Shown here: piece after piece, positions 24,245 to 32,794 of the stretch
Position numbering within the stretch: position 1 is the stretch's first letter
Layout: each line of letters opens with the position of its first letter
Source: Hyphomicrobiales bacterium
GTDB lineage: Bacteria > Pseudomonadota > Alphaproteobacteria > Rhizobiales > Rhizobiaceae
Assembly (NCBI GenBank): GCA_017305835.1
Contig: JAFKJY010000078.1
Span: 1 to 46,576 of the forward strand
Length of the DNA: 46,576 nt
Direction: 5' to 3'
Program-made: the position numbers and the translations under genes
Notes under the pieces: generated by a model
Told to the model about the DNA's origin: nothing
The model's input: the letters and a program-made list of their open reading frames with translations, nothing else
Database searches by the model: none

Positions 24245-26269
24245 TTAGCGCCTGCGGAGGTCGGCCGATGCGCCGGGCAACTCGATCAGGATGCTTGCGC
24301 CGGTCCGGCGGCCGGCGCATGAGCTGAGCCGCCAGTTGTTGGCGTCGGCGATCTCCTTGACGACCGAAAGGCCAAGTCCGCTCCCGTCAGCCGCGGCGCG
24401 GTCGCGTTCGAGACGCTGGTTGCGCATCAGCGCCCGTTCGAACGCCGCGCCGTTCAGGCCCGGCCCGGTGTCGTGGATCTCGACGCGATGTCCCGACCCA
24501 TGTCTGCGCAACGCGACCACGATCCGTCCCTCGCGCGTGTATTTGATCGCATTGGAGACGAGATTGGCGGCGACGCGCATCAGGGGATAGGACGGCACGC
24601 CGGCGTCCGGCGCGGCAAGCACGAGCCTCAGGGCGAGACCCTTGTCCGCCGCCTCGGACGCGAACATGTCGGCGACGCCGCGCAGGACGTCGTGAAGGCC
24701 GGGCTCGCCGGTTTCGCCACCGCCTTGGCCCGCCTCCAGATTGCCTGCGCCATGCGAAACGCCGGCAGGCACGGATGCCGGCCGGTCGGCCAGCCGCTCG
24801 GCGACCAGCCTCTCCATGTAGCCGAGCGCCGATTCGATCTGTCCCACATCCGTCGCCTTGTCGGCCCCGGCGCTGAACATCTGCCGAAGCGAGAGCCTGA
24901 GCGCATGCATCGGCTGGCGCAGGTCGTGGACGGTGTCCTTGACGCTTTCCTCGCGCTGGCGCGCATTTGCGGTCACCTGCTGGTAGCTTTCCTCCAGCGA
25001 GGCGAGCCGTTGGCTCAGCGCGAGATTGCGCTGCGCATGTGCGAGCGTGTCTTCCATCGCCGACTGGCGCAGATGGTTGTAGCGGTCGAAAATGGCCAGC
25101 CCCATCATCAGCGCGTCGAAGAGCAGCGCGAGCCGGATCGCGTCATAGGTGGTGATGATCGTCGGCTCGAAACCGAAGCCGTAGCGGCCGGTGAAGAGAA
25201 TTGCCGGTATGAGGCCGGCGAACCAGGCGAGGACGTAGAAGCGGACCTCGCGAAACCGCGTCCACGCGGCGACCAACCCTGCGGTCAGGCAGCACAACGC
25301 GCTGACCGAGATCATGATGACCAGCAGGCGCTTCAGCAGTTGCGGGTCGGTCGACCAGAGGATGACGTCGATCGCGAGCACGCCGGCGACCACCGCCTGA
25401 AGCACGCGGTGCATGACCGGATGATAGCGCGCGGTTTGCAGGAAGGTGATCGCGAACAAGCCGCTGAACACGATGACGCCCGACCCCGCCACGACCGAAG
25501 CCATCGAATTGAAACGCGGGAAGTTCGGCCAGATATACTGGAATGCGGCGCCGTCGGCATGCGCGACGTAGATCAGGACGGACAGGAGGTAGGCCGCATA
25601 TGCCGCGAAGACCCGCTGTCGGAGCACCACGAGCGCCACGGTCGCCAGCGCGATCATCACGATCATCATGCCGTAGAACGCATAGCTCTTCGCCTCGCTG
25701 AGGCGTGTCTGGGCCGCGAAGCTCTCCGGCGTTTCCACCGACATGGAAAGCCGCGAAGCTCCCTGCGAGTAGTAGGCGACGATCAATGTCGCGGCCTCGC
25801 CCGGCGCCAGATCGAACGGCGCGACCATCTGCGGGTTGTCGATCGGCCGGGCGCTGAACGGCGTGTCCTCGGTCAGGTCGAGCAGCGTGGCGACGGCGTC
25901 GTCCGCGCCGATCCGGTAGACGGCGATCTGCTGCGTGAAATTGGCATGGACGAAGAAGCGCCACTCATCCACGTCGGCCGTCCGGTTCACCATGTCGAGC
26001 CGCAGCCAGATCTTCGCTTTCGTATACCCGAAGTCGGGCACCGGCCCGGGGATCGGCGCCGTCGCGACCGGCGACGCACCGGCGAAATCCTCCACCTTCA
26101 GTTGCCAATCGGGATCAGTCGTGTATTCAAAATGACTGCCGAGAACGTCGATGTTCGCGGGGCCGGTCAGGATCAGGGGCGCCCGGCCGGCAGCATAGCC
26201 TGGCGCGAGGGGGAGCGTCATGGTCAGCACGAGAAGCAACCACGCGCAGCGCAGCACCGCGTCGCGCAT
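24245..26269 (-). CDS. 7TMR-DISM sensor histidine kinase
   Basis: A 674-residue membrane kinase. After a signal peptide (MRDAVLRCAWLLLVLTMTL to about residue 26) there is an extracytoplasmic 7TMR-DISMED2-type beta domain (residues about 30-180, with KIWLRLDMVNRTADVDEW typical). Seven hydrophobic spans follow (about 190-390), then a coiled-coil segment, the H-box KDTVHDLRQPMHALRLSL, the N-box NLVSNAIKYT and the glycine boxes DTGPGLNG and GSGLGLSVV. The H-x-LRQP form is the HDLRQP type seen in hybrid and DISM kinases. An open frame upstream to 27004 is a shadow of the opposite-strand regulator. Its start lies 21 bp from that of the divergent response regulator, its presumed partner. The ligand is probably a carbohydrate or carboxylate, as for other DISMED2 domains. 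Confidence 0.88.
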   Translation of the reverse strand: MRDAVLRCAWLLLVLTMTLPLAPGYAAGRAPLILTGPANIDVLGSHFEYTTDPDWQLKVEDFAGASPVATAPIPGPVPDFGYTKAKIWLRLDMVNRTADVDEWRFFVHANFTQQIAVYRIGADDAVATLLDLTEDTPFSARPIDNPQMVAPFDLAPGEAATLIVAYYSQGASRLSMSVETPESFAAQTRLSEAKSYAFYGMMIVMIALATVALVVLRQRVFAAYAAYLLSVLIYVAHADGAAFQYIWPNFPRFNSMASVVAGSGVIVFSGLFAITFLQTARYHPVMHRVLQAVVAGVLAIDVILWSTDPQLLKRLLVIMISVSALCCLTAGLVAAWTRFREVRFYVLAWFAGLIPAILFTGRYGFGFEPTIITTYDAIRLALLFDALMMGLAIFDRYNHLRQSAMEDTLAHAQRNLALSQRLASLEESYQQVTANARQREESVKDTVHDLRQPMHALRLSLRQMFSAGADKATDVGQIESALGYMERLVAERLADRPASVPAGVSHGAGNLEAGQGGGETGEPGLHDVLRGVADMFASEAADKGLALRLVLAAPDAGVPSYPLMRVAANLVSNAIKYTREGRIVVALRRHGSGHRVEIHDTGPGLNGAAFERALMRNQRLERDRAAADGSGLGLSVVKEIADANNWRLSSCAGRRTGASILIELPGASADLRRR

Positions 26270-26290
26270 CAGCGGACCAGCGGCCCGGCG

Positions 26291-26920
26291 ATGAGGAAGC
26301 GGGTGCTGATCGCGGACGATCATGCGTTCGTCTCCTGGGGACTCGCCAAGGCACTGGCGGCCAGTGACGAGGTCGAAGTCGTGGGGACCGTGACCAACGG
26401 CATCAATGCGATCGTGGAAATCAGAAAAGCCAAGCCCGACTGCGCAATTCTCGACTACAATATGCCGGGCGCGAACGGACTGGAAGTCTTCCTGGAAGCG
26501 AAGCGCTGGTCGCCCGGCACCCGCTTCGTCCTGCTCACCGGCACGGCGTCGCCGGCAACGATCCGCACCCTCGTCGAAGCCGGAATCCACGGCGTCTGCC
26601 TCAAGGACGACACCGAGAGCGAAGTCGTGGAAGTCGTCCGGCAGGTCTGTTCCGGAAGGACGGTGATCGGCGCCAGCGCGCAGCGTCTGTTGAAGGCGCC
26701 GTCCGAAAGCGTCGCCGTGACCGATCGCGAGCTCGCCGTGCTCCAGGCCCTGGCGCGCGGCCACACCAACGCCAGCGCGGCCGAGAGCCTCGGCGTAAGC
26801 CCGAAGACCGTCGACAGCCACCGCACCAGCCTGATGCGCAAATTTGCCGTCAACTCGACGGCGAGCCTGCTCCTGGCGGCCGTACGGGCCGGGCTCCTGG
26901 ACCCGACCAGCATCCGCTGA
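26291..26920 (+). CDS. LuxR-type (NarL/FixJ) response regulator
   Basis: A 209-residue two-domain regulator. The receiver domain has the acidic pair Asp9-Asp10 (LIADDHAF), the phosphoacceptor Asp55 (AILDYNMPGANG), Thr83 (LLTGTAS) and Lys105 (CLKDDT). The C-terminal GerE/LuxR HTH reads TDRELAVLQALARGHTNASAAE and continues with SPKTVDSHRTSLMRKF. It is divergent from the DISM kinase gene with only 21 bp between start codons, so it is most likely that kinase's partner. The receiver's DDHAFVSWGLAKAL opening is typical of NarL-type regulators. The short shared gap means at least one promoter must lie within coding sequence. Confidence 0.92.
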   Translation: MRKRVLIADDHAFVSWGLAKALAASDEVEVVGTVTNGINAIVEIRKAKPDCAILDYNMPGANGLEVFLEAKRWSPGTRFVLLTGTASPATIRTLVEAGIHGVCLKDDTESEVVEVVRQVCSGRTVIGASAQRLLKAPSESVAVTDRELAVLQALARGHTNASAAESLGVSPKTVDSHRTSLMRKFAVNSTASLLLAAVRAGLLDPTSIR

Positions 26921-27050
26921 CACACCTCCCGGGCCTGCTGAGACGCCGCGGAATTCAGGTGATCGCCTGATACTTCCAGCCTCCGCTTTGCGCTGAACTC
27001 CCAACGTCGGAACGCACCTGATGCGGTCCGGCGAGGCGGAGGGGGGTGAT

Positions 27051-27659
27051 ATGGATTACATGGCGGTCGGTCCGTACTTCGTGGCCCTGGCGGCCTTGAC
27101 GGCAGCGCCGGGTCCCGTGATGGCGGTTCTCGTGGCACGCTCGCTCGGTCGCGGGTCCGGAGGCGCTACCGCTTTCGCGGCGGGCCTGTGCGCAGGTGAC
27201 ATGCTCGCCGTCTGTGCCGTTGCCCTCGGCGCCGGCGTCTGGATCGAAGGCAGGCCCGAGTGGTTTTCGCTCGCGAAGCACGCGGGTGTCGCCTATCTCC
27301 TGTGGCTGTCCGTGAGGATGTGGAACGACCGTTCCGGCATCGCGTCGACGCGGCGGCACAGCGATGGCTGGCTCGCTTCGGCCGGCGCGGGATTGGCGGT
27401 TTGCCTGGGCAACCCGTCGACGCTGCTGATCTACATGCTGCTGCTGCCGGCCATCGCTCCGTCCGGCATCGCCGGTTTCGAGCAGATGGCGCTGGTGATG
27501 CTGATCACGTTCGCGGCTGTCGGCGCGGTCTTCTTCGGCACGATCCTGCTTGCCCGGCAGATCAACCGGGTCATCTCTTCGCCGGGCTCATCCGGCATGC
27601 TGAACCGCATAGCGGCCGGTACGATCGCACTGACCTCGGTCTGGATCCTCGTGGCCTGA
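27051..27659 (+). CDS. LysE/RhtB-family amino-acid exporter
   Basis: A 202-residue inner-membrane protein with about six hydrophobic spans. The N-terminal ALTAAPGPVMAVLVARSLGRG is the LysE-family hallmark (PGP motif in span 1), and CLGNPSTLLIYMLLLP carries the conserved NP motif in a later span. A very strong ribosome site (GGAGGGGGG, 27038-27046) fixes ATG 27051 rather than ATG 27021. Members export basic or neutral amino acids or homoserine lactones by proton exchange; the substrate cannot be told here. It stands alone after the response regulator and converges on the ClC gene. Confidence 0.88.
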   Translation: MDYMAVGPYFVALAALTAAPGPVMAVLVARSLGRGSGGATAFAAGLCAGDMLAVCAVALGAGVWIEGRPEWFSLAKHAGVAYLLWLSVRMWNDRSGIASTRRHSDGWLASAGAGLAVCLGNPSTLLIYMLLLPAIAPSGIAGFEQMALVMLITFAAVGAVFFGTILLARQINRVISSPGSSGMLNRIAAGTIALTSVWILVA

Positions 27660-27667
27660 CAGCCCAT

Positions 27668-27689
27668 AAGGCGCCGCGAGGATCGCCTT
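27668..27689. terminator. Hairpin between LysE and ClC genes
   Basis: A 6-bp perfect inverted repeat AAGGCG (27668-27673) and CGCCTT (27684-27689), with a 10-nt loop, lies eight bases after the LysE-type stop and is followed by one more T. Because the arms start with AA and end with TT it could serve both converging genes as a weak intrinsic terminator. Confidence 0.4.
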
Positions 27690-27721
27690 TGGCCGGCGGT
27701 TCTCGCATCTTGGCAACGTGC

Positions 27722-29056
27722 TCACTGCTCGGCGCGTCGGCGGCGGATCGCGTCGGCGATGAACAGGCGGGAAAGCGCATGGTAGAGCGGCTCGTGCGAG
27801 ATCATCCTCGCGGTGCCGTAGCCGAGCATCGAGGCGCACATCAGGGCGATGACGTTGTCGTGGTTGCCCGTCATCTCCAGAATGATGACGAAGGCCGTCA
27901 TGGGGGCCTGCACGACGCCGGCGAAATAGCCGGCCATGCCCAGCAGCGCCGCGATGCCGGCGCTGCCGCCGAACACCAGCCCGAGCGTGCTGCCGAGCCC
28001 GGCTCCGACGGCCAGCGACGGCGCGAACAGGCCGCCCGGAATGCCGGAAACCGTGGACAGGACGCCCGCCGCCAGCTTGGCGATGAAGAAGTACCAGGGC
28101 AGGGGCGTGCCCTCGATCGCGCCGCGCGCCTGGGCATAGCCGGTGCCGAAGGTGAGCCCGCCGCAGGCAATGCCGATGATCGCCACGCCCAGCCCGCATG
28201 CGGCGGCCACGACCAGCGTGCGTTTCAGCGGCTGCAGCGAATTCCATCGCCTTATGCGGCGTGTCGCCTTGAGCACCAGCACCGAGAACAGCGCCCCGAA
28301 CGCCCCGCCGACGACGCCGCAGGCGAGGATCAGCGGCCATTGGGAGGTGATGGCGACGGTTTCGTTGGTGAAGCCGAAATAGATGTAGTTCCCGCTGAGG
28401 CCCAGCGAGGCGAGGCCAGCGAAGATCACGGCTGTCAGCACGAGCCCGTTGGTGCGCGCCTGATAGGTGCGCCCCATCTCCTCTATGGCGAAGACGATTC
28501 CCGCGAGCGGGGTGTTGAACGCGGCGGCGACGCCCGCTGCCGAGCCGGCCAGGATCAGACCCTTGGCCTGGCCGATGCCGCCCCATCGCGCGGCCTGCAG
28601 CATGACCGAGGCGCCGACCTGCACGGTCGGACCTTCCCGGCTGATCGAAGCCCCGCACAGAAGTCCGGCGAGGGTCAGGCCTATCTTTCCGACCACCATC
28701 CTCAGCGAAAGCAGCCGGTCGCGGTCTTCATCCTCGCGCAGATGACGGGCCGCGATCGCCTGCGGGATGCCGCTGCCCTGCGAGTTGGGAAAATAGACAT
28801 GAGCGAGCCAGGCGCAGACGACGAAGCCGGCCGGGGTCACCGCCAGCGGAAGAAAGCCGCGCCAGCCAGCCCCGTCGCCGAGCATCGCGTGAAAGCCTTC
28901 CTGGGCGACGTCGGCCAGGCGCGCGAACGCCACGCTGATGATGCCGACCGCGATGGCGCCGCTCCAGAAGACCAGCCGGGGCCGCCACATCCGCCGCGAG
29001 ACCCACAAGGCGCGCGAGCGCCGAAGCATGGGATATCGTGTCCGCGCCCCGGCCAT
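27722..29056 (-). CDS. ClC-family H+/Cl- antiporter
   Basis: A 444-residue ClC protein. The selectivity filter motifs are all present: GSGIPQ, SREGPTVQVGA (gating glutamate inside REGP; usual GREGP has Ser here instead of Gly) and GIPGGLFAPSLAVGAGLG. FNTPLAGIVFAIEEM carries the internal proton glutamate known as Glu203 in the E. coli exchanger, so this should be a coupled H+/Cl- antiporter rather than a pure channel. There is no C-terminal CBS pair. ATG 29056 with AGGA upstream is chosen; the open frame to 29236 adds an Arg/Pro-rich piece unlike the family. Likely role: acid or osmotic stress, matching the NhaA antiporter and the stress sigma module beside it. Confidence 0.9.
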   Translation of the reverse strand: MAGARTRYPMLRRSRALWVSRRMWRPRLVFWSGAIAVGIISVAFARLADVAQEGFHAMLGDGAGWRGFLPLAVTPAGFVVCAWLAHVYFPNSQGSGIPQAIAARHLREDEDRDRLLSLRMVVGKIGLTLAGLLCGASISREGPTVQVGASVMLQAARWGGIGQAKGLILAGSAAGVAAAFNTPLAGIVFAIEEMGRTYQARTNGLVLTAVIFAGLASLGLSGNYIYFGFTNETVAITSQWPLILACGVVGGAFGALFSVLVLKATRRIRRWNSLQPLKRTLVVAAACGLGVAIIGIACGGLTFGTGYAQARGAIEGTPLPWYFFIAKLAAGVLSTVSGIPGGLFAPSLAVGAGLGSTLGLVFGGSAGIAALLGMAGYFAGVVQAPMTAFVIILEMTGNHDNVIALMCASMLGYGTARMISHEPLYHALSRLFIADAIRRRRAEQ

Positions 29057-29207
29057 GAAGACGATCCTCGATCGAGCCACACATGGCCGCCGTAACACAA
29101 TGCCCGGCGGGATGAAACGTCCGGCCCGTGCCCGCCTCCGTGGGCGTGCCGGCCGTGAGCTGCGCCACGGCCGGCACGTTCCGAAACCCGGGCGAAGATC
29201 CGGCGGG

Positions 29208-29936
29208 CTACATCGCGCCGTGGTCGACCGGGGCAAGCGTGATGCGGGCCACGGGGGCGGCGGGATCGAACTTCCAGGCGGCCGGCGCGTCGGCGTTGCC
29301 GCGAATGCCGGTGTGGCGCGTCACGACGCCGTTCTCGGGGTCGCGCATGTTTCCGTCGCCGAGCGCTCCCAGATAGCCGCGTTTCTCGTTGTTCTTTTCC
29401 GAGCCAGCGTCATAGGCCAACGCATTGACGGTCATCGGCCCGGTGAGGCTGTAGGCGTCGACGGAGCTGACGCCCGAGAAGCCGTCATTGGTCATGCCGA
29501 GCATGAAGACGCCCGACAGCAGCGGGTGGTCCTTGTCGACCTTGATGTAGACCGTCCGGCTAGCACCGGGAGGGGTGTGGATCGCGAGGCTGGCGGCGCC
29601 GTAGGTGGTGCCGATCGCGCCGGCGGCCGCGCCGCTGAACGGGCCGATATTGCCGGCCTCGGCGACGTTCCACAGCGCCTCGCTGGCGGGCTCGCCGAGC
29701 TTGAACAGGGGCGCGGCGTCGGCGCCATGCGTGGCGAAGAAGGCCGGGGAGAAGCCCTGGCCGGTCGTCAGGTTCTCGATCGTGATGGCGACCAGGCGAC
29801 CGCTGTCGGCTTTGCCCATCGCGCCCATTGTGCCCATCGCGCCCATGCCGCCGGACTTCATGGCGTCCTGGGCAAAGGCGGGCATGGCGGCGACGGCCAG
29901 CGGCAGCACCGCGGCGAGAACGATTCGGTGGATCAT
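29208..29936 (-). CDS. Secreted spondin-domain protein
   Basis: A 242-residue protein with a Sec signal peptide (MIHRIVLAAVLPLAVAAMPAFA, cleaved before QD). A short Gly/Met repeat follows (GGMGAMGTMGAMGK), then a spondin_N domain: VAITIENLTTGQGFSPAFFATH at the start and GVSSVDAYSLTGP later. Spondin_N is a beta-sandwich best known from animal F-spondin; bacterial copies are small secreted proteins of unknown function. An exact SigF-type promoter sits 54 bases upstream and an ECF sigma/anti-sigma pair is encoded just behind it, so it is probably part of that stress response. The Met-rich repeat could bind soft metals such as Cu(I) or absorb oxidants, but this is inference. Confidence 0.82.
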   Translation of the reverse strand: MIHRIVLAAVLPLAVAAMPAFAQDAMKSGGMGAMGTMGAMGKADSGRLVAITIENLTTGQGFSPAFFATHGADAAPLFKLGEPASEALWNVAEAGNIGPFSGAAAGAIGTTYGAASLAIHTPPGASRTVYIKVDKDHPLLSGVFMLGMTNDGFSGVSSVDAYSLTGPMTVNALAYDAGSEKNNEKRGYLGALGDGNMRDPENGVVTRHTGIRGNADAPAAWKFDPAAPVARITLAPVDHGAM

Positions 29937-29989
29937 GGCAGTTCCTCTCGATTGCTTCCTGAACGACGGTCCTGGCCGTCATGGCTGCA

Positions 29990-30015
29990 TTCGCGGAGAG
30001 ACCTGCGATGGTTAC
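29990..30015 (-). promoter_or_regulatory. SigF-type ECF promoter of the spondin gene
   Basis: On the - strand the sequence reads GTAACC (30015-30010), exactly 16 bases, then CGAA (29993-29990), ending 53 bases before the start codon of the spondin gene. GTAACC-N16-CGAA is the promoter motif described for Caulobacter crescentus SigF. The match is exact in both boxes and the spacing, and the cognate sigma gene lies 700 bases upstream. Confidence 0.75.
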
Positions 30016-30076
30016 GCCCGGGCGCATCACCTGTGCGTGAACGGCGATGCGGCCGGCGAGCGGCCAGTCGACCCGG

Positions 30077-30715
30077 CTACCAGCGCGCGACGCGGGGGCC
30101 GGCGAGCGCGCCGAGCGCGGCGAGGCCGGCGACGGCGATCGTGTACCAGGTTGCGACGAAGAGCGGGGAATCGTCCGTGCAGTGCATCGCATAGAAGGTC
30201 GCGGCGATGCCGCCGGCGAGAAGACCGGCCACCGCCCCGGCGAGCGCCGGGCGGGTCGGCGCGCCGTGACGCAGGACGAACAGGAAGGCGGCCAGCGGCC
30301 CGATGCCGATCAGCGGGATGCAGGTGAGGCAGACGACGGCGTTGGTGCCGATCAGCCTGCCGCTCCACTGGTCCGGGGGAATCGCGGCGAGCTCGAGCGC
30401 CACCGCGGCGAGAAGCAGAAGCGGCACCGCCACGAGGCTGAATATGGCAGGGCCGTCGTCGGCAGCCGGGCGCGAGAGGGCCGAGAGCGTCATGAAGGCG
30501 GTGACGGCGAGCACGATCGCCACGACGGGCTTGAACAGGAAGCGCACGGTGTCCGCCGCCGCGGCGATGTCCGGCCTCGGGCCTATCGTCGCCAGGAAGA
30601 CCGCGGCGGCAATCACGATGGCCGCGCCCGCGGCGAGAGACCAGGCCCGGCCCATCGGCATGGCGGGGGCGGATGCGTCGGCGGCAAGCGCCTTGATGAG
30701 GTCGTCCGTCTTCAT
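30077..30715 (-). CDS. nrsF: NrsF-like (DUF1109) membrane anti-sigma factor
   Basis: A 212-residue membrane protein with six predicted spans, of the DUF1109/NrsF type that holds an ECF sigma factor at the membrane. Conserved cysteines are visible: Cys129 and Cys132 in VVCLTCIPLIGIGP and Cys179 in YAMHCTDDSPLF. Two cysteines at about these positions in Caulobacter NrsF are needed to sense chromate or cadmium. The start ATG overlaps the sigma gene's stop (ATGA), so sigma and anti-sigma are made in a coupled way. The gene is followed after 140 bases by the spondin gene with its own SigF-type promoter. Confidence 0.87.
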   Translation of the reverse strand: MKTDDLIKALAADASAPAMPMGRAWSLAAGAAIVIAAAVFLATIGPRPDIAAAADTVRFLFKPVVAIVLAVTAFMTLSALSRPAADDGPAIFSLVAVPLLLLAAVALELAAIPPDQWSGRLIGTNAVVCLTCIPLIGIGPLAAFLFVLRHGAPTRPALAGAVAGLLAGGIAATFYAMHCTDDSPLFVATWYTIAVAGLAALGALAGPRVARW

Positions 30716-31251
30716 GCCGTCCGTCCGAACCGGCTGGCGATCGCCTTGAGACCCCGATGCAGCGCCACGCGCACCGCGGTCTCGTTCATGCTGAGCCTGA
30801 CGGCCGTCTCCGCGATGGAACGGCCCTCGACCGATATGGCCGAGACCACGGCCCGCTGGCCCGGCGTAAGCGCATCCAGCGCGCGGCCGACGTCGCGGCT
30901 CGTCACCGTCTCGGCCTCCGGCTGCGGGAGGTTGTCGGCGTGGTCGTCGAGATCGACCTCCATCCGCCGGCCCTGGCGCCGGAAGGCGTCGACGAGCTTG
31001 TGGCGGGCGATGGCGTTCACCCACGGAAGCACCGGCGCGTCGGCGATCCACGTATGCCGCTTGGTGTGTATGGCCAGCAAGGTTTCCTGCACGACATCCT
31101 CGGGGTCCACGCCGCCCTGCGTGATCCTGCGCCGCGCGAAGATGCGGACCCTCGCTGCCACGCGCGTCAGGAACGCCGCATAGGCCTTCTCGTCACCACC
31201 GATGGCGGCACGCAGGAAAGCCGCCAGTTCGGCCTCCTCGCCCTCGCTCAT
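30712..31251 (-). CDS. sigF: ECF RNA polymerase sigma factor, SigF-like
   Basis: A 179-residue ECF sigma factor. Region 2 is seen in DPEDVVQETLLAIHTKRHTW (the -10-binding helix), and region 4 in LTPGQRAVVSAISVEGRSIAETA with the HTH continuing MNETAVRVALHRGL. ATG 31251 behind a GGAGGGA site (31265-31259) is chosen over a TTG at 31269. The 4-nt overlap with the NrsF-like gene identifies it as the SigF/NrsF pair. It likely controls the spondin gene and, through a weaker match upstream, itself. Confidence 0.88.
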   Translation of the reverse strand: MSEGEEAELAAFLRAAIGGDEKAYAAFLTRVAARVRIFARRRITQGGVDPEDVVQETLLAIHTKRHTWIADAPVLPWVNAIARHKLVDAFRRQGRRMEVDLDDHADNLPQPEAETVTSRDVGRALDALTPGQRAVVSAISVEGRSIAETAVRLSMNETAVRVALHRGLKAIASRFGRTA

Positions 31252-31269
31252 CGGCGCTTCCCTCCGCAA

Positions 31270-31295
31270 TACGGCCCCGGCCGCATCTTCGTTAC
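31270..31295 (-). promoter_or_regulatory. Possible SigF-type promoter of the sigma gene
   Basis: On the - strand GTAACG (31295-31290), a 16-base spacer and CGTA (31273-31270) lie just before the sigma gene. This is two mismatches from GTAACC-N16-CGAA with the same spacing. The drawback is position: transcription would begin about where the ribosome site is, 18-19 bases before ATG 31251, leaving a very short leader. Confidence 0.4.
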
Positions 31296-31299
31296 CTGC

Positions 31300-31594
31300 C
31301 GCCCCATGCCATCACGAATGAGCGCCAAAGCCAACAGGGACTGCTAGTAGCGCTCGCTGTCACCCTGGCTGCGCCGCCAGAGGCCATGCACGGCCGGCAG
31401 GGGGCTTGCCCGCATTCCCTACAAAAGCTGCCGATCGGCCATCGGCCCCGCCGCCGACTGGCCGTTGAGCGGGAAGCACCATTGCGGTTCATTCCGGGAT
31501 GATGCAAAACGCGGCTCGGGTGTCCGCACGTCCGTGCATGGGCAGGTGATAGCGCTGGTCGGGCCGCCAGCGGCTGATCCCGTCCGAGGCACCG
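31300..31594 (+). other. Upstream region of nhaA
   Basis: This gap of about 300 bases has no intact gene. It contains a stem with arms CGGCCA (31436-31441) and TGGCCG (31459-31464), and several other GC-rich self-complementary pieces. Some alphaproteobacterial nhaA genes are preceded by structured RNA motifs, so a leader RNA is possible, but none was recognised by consensus. The region should contain the nhaA promoter; no confident box was found. Confidence 0.3.
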
Positions 31595-32794
31595 ATGGCC
31601 ACCAATCCGCACGTCCGTCCCACTGCGTTCCGCCGCTTCATCGACAGCGAGTCGTCCGGCGGCATCGTCCTCATGGCGGCTGCGGCGCTCGCCCTGATCG
31701 TGGCGAACTCGCCGCTGGCCGAGACGTATTTCGGCGCTCTGAAGACCTATGTCGGTCCGCTGAGCGTCAGCCACTGGATCAACGACGCGCTGATGGCGGT
31801 CTTCTTCCTGCTCGTCGGGCTGGAGATCAAGCGCGAGTTCGTCGACGGGCAGCTGTCGACATGGCCGCGCCGCATACTGCCCGGCATCTGCGCTGCCGGC
31901 GGCATGGCCGTCCCGGCGCTGATCTTCGCCTCGCTCAACTGGAGCAACGGCGAGGTGATCCGCGGTTGGGCGATACCGACGGCGACCGACATCGCCTTCG
32001 CGCTGGGCGTGCTTTCGCTGTTCGGCAATCGCGTGCCGGCCTCGATGAAGGTGTTCCTGACGGCCCTCGCCATCATCGACGATCTCGGCGCCGTGGTCAT
32101 CATCGCGATCTTCTATACCGGCGACCTGCAGCTCTGGGCTCTGGGAGGCGCGGCCGTCGTCCTTGCCGGCCTCTTTGTGCTCAACCGCAGGGGCGTGAAG
32201 ATGCTGCTGCCCTATCTCGTGCTCGGCGCGGTGCTCTGGCTGCTCGTTCTCCTGTCCGGCGTGCATGCGACGGTCGCAGGCGTGGCGCTGGCCCTGACCA
32301 TTCCGCTCGTCCGCCCGGCCGGTGGTGACGGCGAACGGGCCGTCAACTCGCCCCTGCATCGCCTCGAACACGCGCTCGCCAAGTTCGTGCCCTTCCTCAT
32401 CGTTCCGATCTTCGGCTTCGCCAATGCCGGCGTGTCGCTTGCCGGCGTCAACGCCTCCGCGCTGACCGACACGCTTACCCTCGGCGTCGCAGGCGGGCTG
32501 GTCGTCGGCAAGGTCGTCGGCGTCTACGGCACCGCGGTTGCCACCGTGAAGCTGGGCTGGGCCGACGCGCCTGCGAATGCCGCGCCCCTTCACGTGCTGG
32601 GCGTGGCGCTGCTGTGCGGCATCGGATTCACCATGAGCCTGTTCATCGGCCTGCTGGCGTTCCCGGACAACCCCGCACTTCGGGACAGCGTGAAGATCGG
32701 CATCCTGCTTGGCTCGACCATCGCAGCCGTGCTCGGCTCCATGGTGCTGATGCTGGGTCCGAGACCGGGCGGAGCGCAGGCGCGAGCGTTCTGA
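31595..32794 (+). CDS. nhaA: Na+/H+ antiporter NhaA
   Basis: A 399-residue NhaA antiporter of normal length with about 12 membrane spans. The key acidic residues match E. coli positions 133, 163 and 164: Asp132 in [13 protein letters not shown], and Asp162-Asp163 in [14 protein letters not shown]. The N-terminal [16 protein letters not shown] and [16 protein letters not shown] blocks are standard. NhaA exports Na+ or Li+ in exchange for two protons and is most active at alkaline pH. It is a single gene, divergent from the SigF/NrsF module, and its C-terminus is ordinary. Confidence 0.95.
   Translation: MATNPHVRPTAFRRFIDSESSGGIVLMAAAALALIVANSPLAETYFGALKTYVGPLSVSHWINDALMAVFFLLVGLEIKREFVDGQLSTWPRRILPGICAAGGMAVPALIFASLNWSNGEVIRGWAIPTATDIAFALGVLSLFGNRVPASMKVFLTALAIIDDLGAVVIIAIFYTGDLQLWALGGAAVVLAGLFVLNRRGVKMLLPYLVLGAVLWLLVLLSGVHATVAGVALALTIPLVRPAGGDGERAVNSPLHRLEHALAKFVPFLIVPIFGFANAGVSLAGVNASALTDTLTLGVAGGLVVGKVVGVYGTAVATVKLGWADAPANAAPLHVLGVALLCGIGFTMSLFIGLLAFPDNPALRDSVKIGILLGSTIAAVLGSMVLMLGPRPGGAQARAF

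Noticed and set aside
24473..26290. Upstream extension of the LuxR-type regulator to over 800 residues
   Set aside because: It is antisense to the sensor kinase and would put 600 unrelated residues before a canonical receiver-domain start.
29830..29900. Short tandem repeat of GCCCAT-like units as a possible regulatory repeat
   Set aside because: It simply encodes the Gly/Met repeat in the spondin protein, with codon-level drift.
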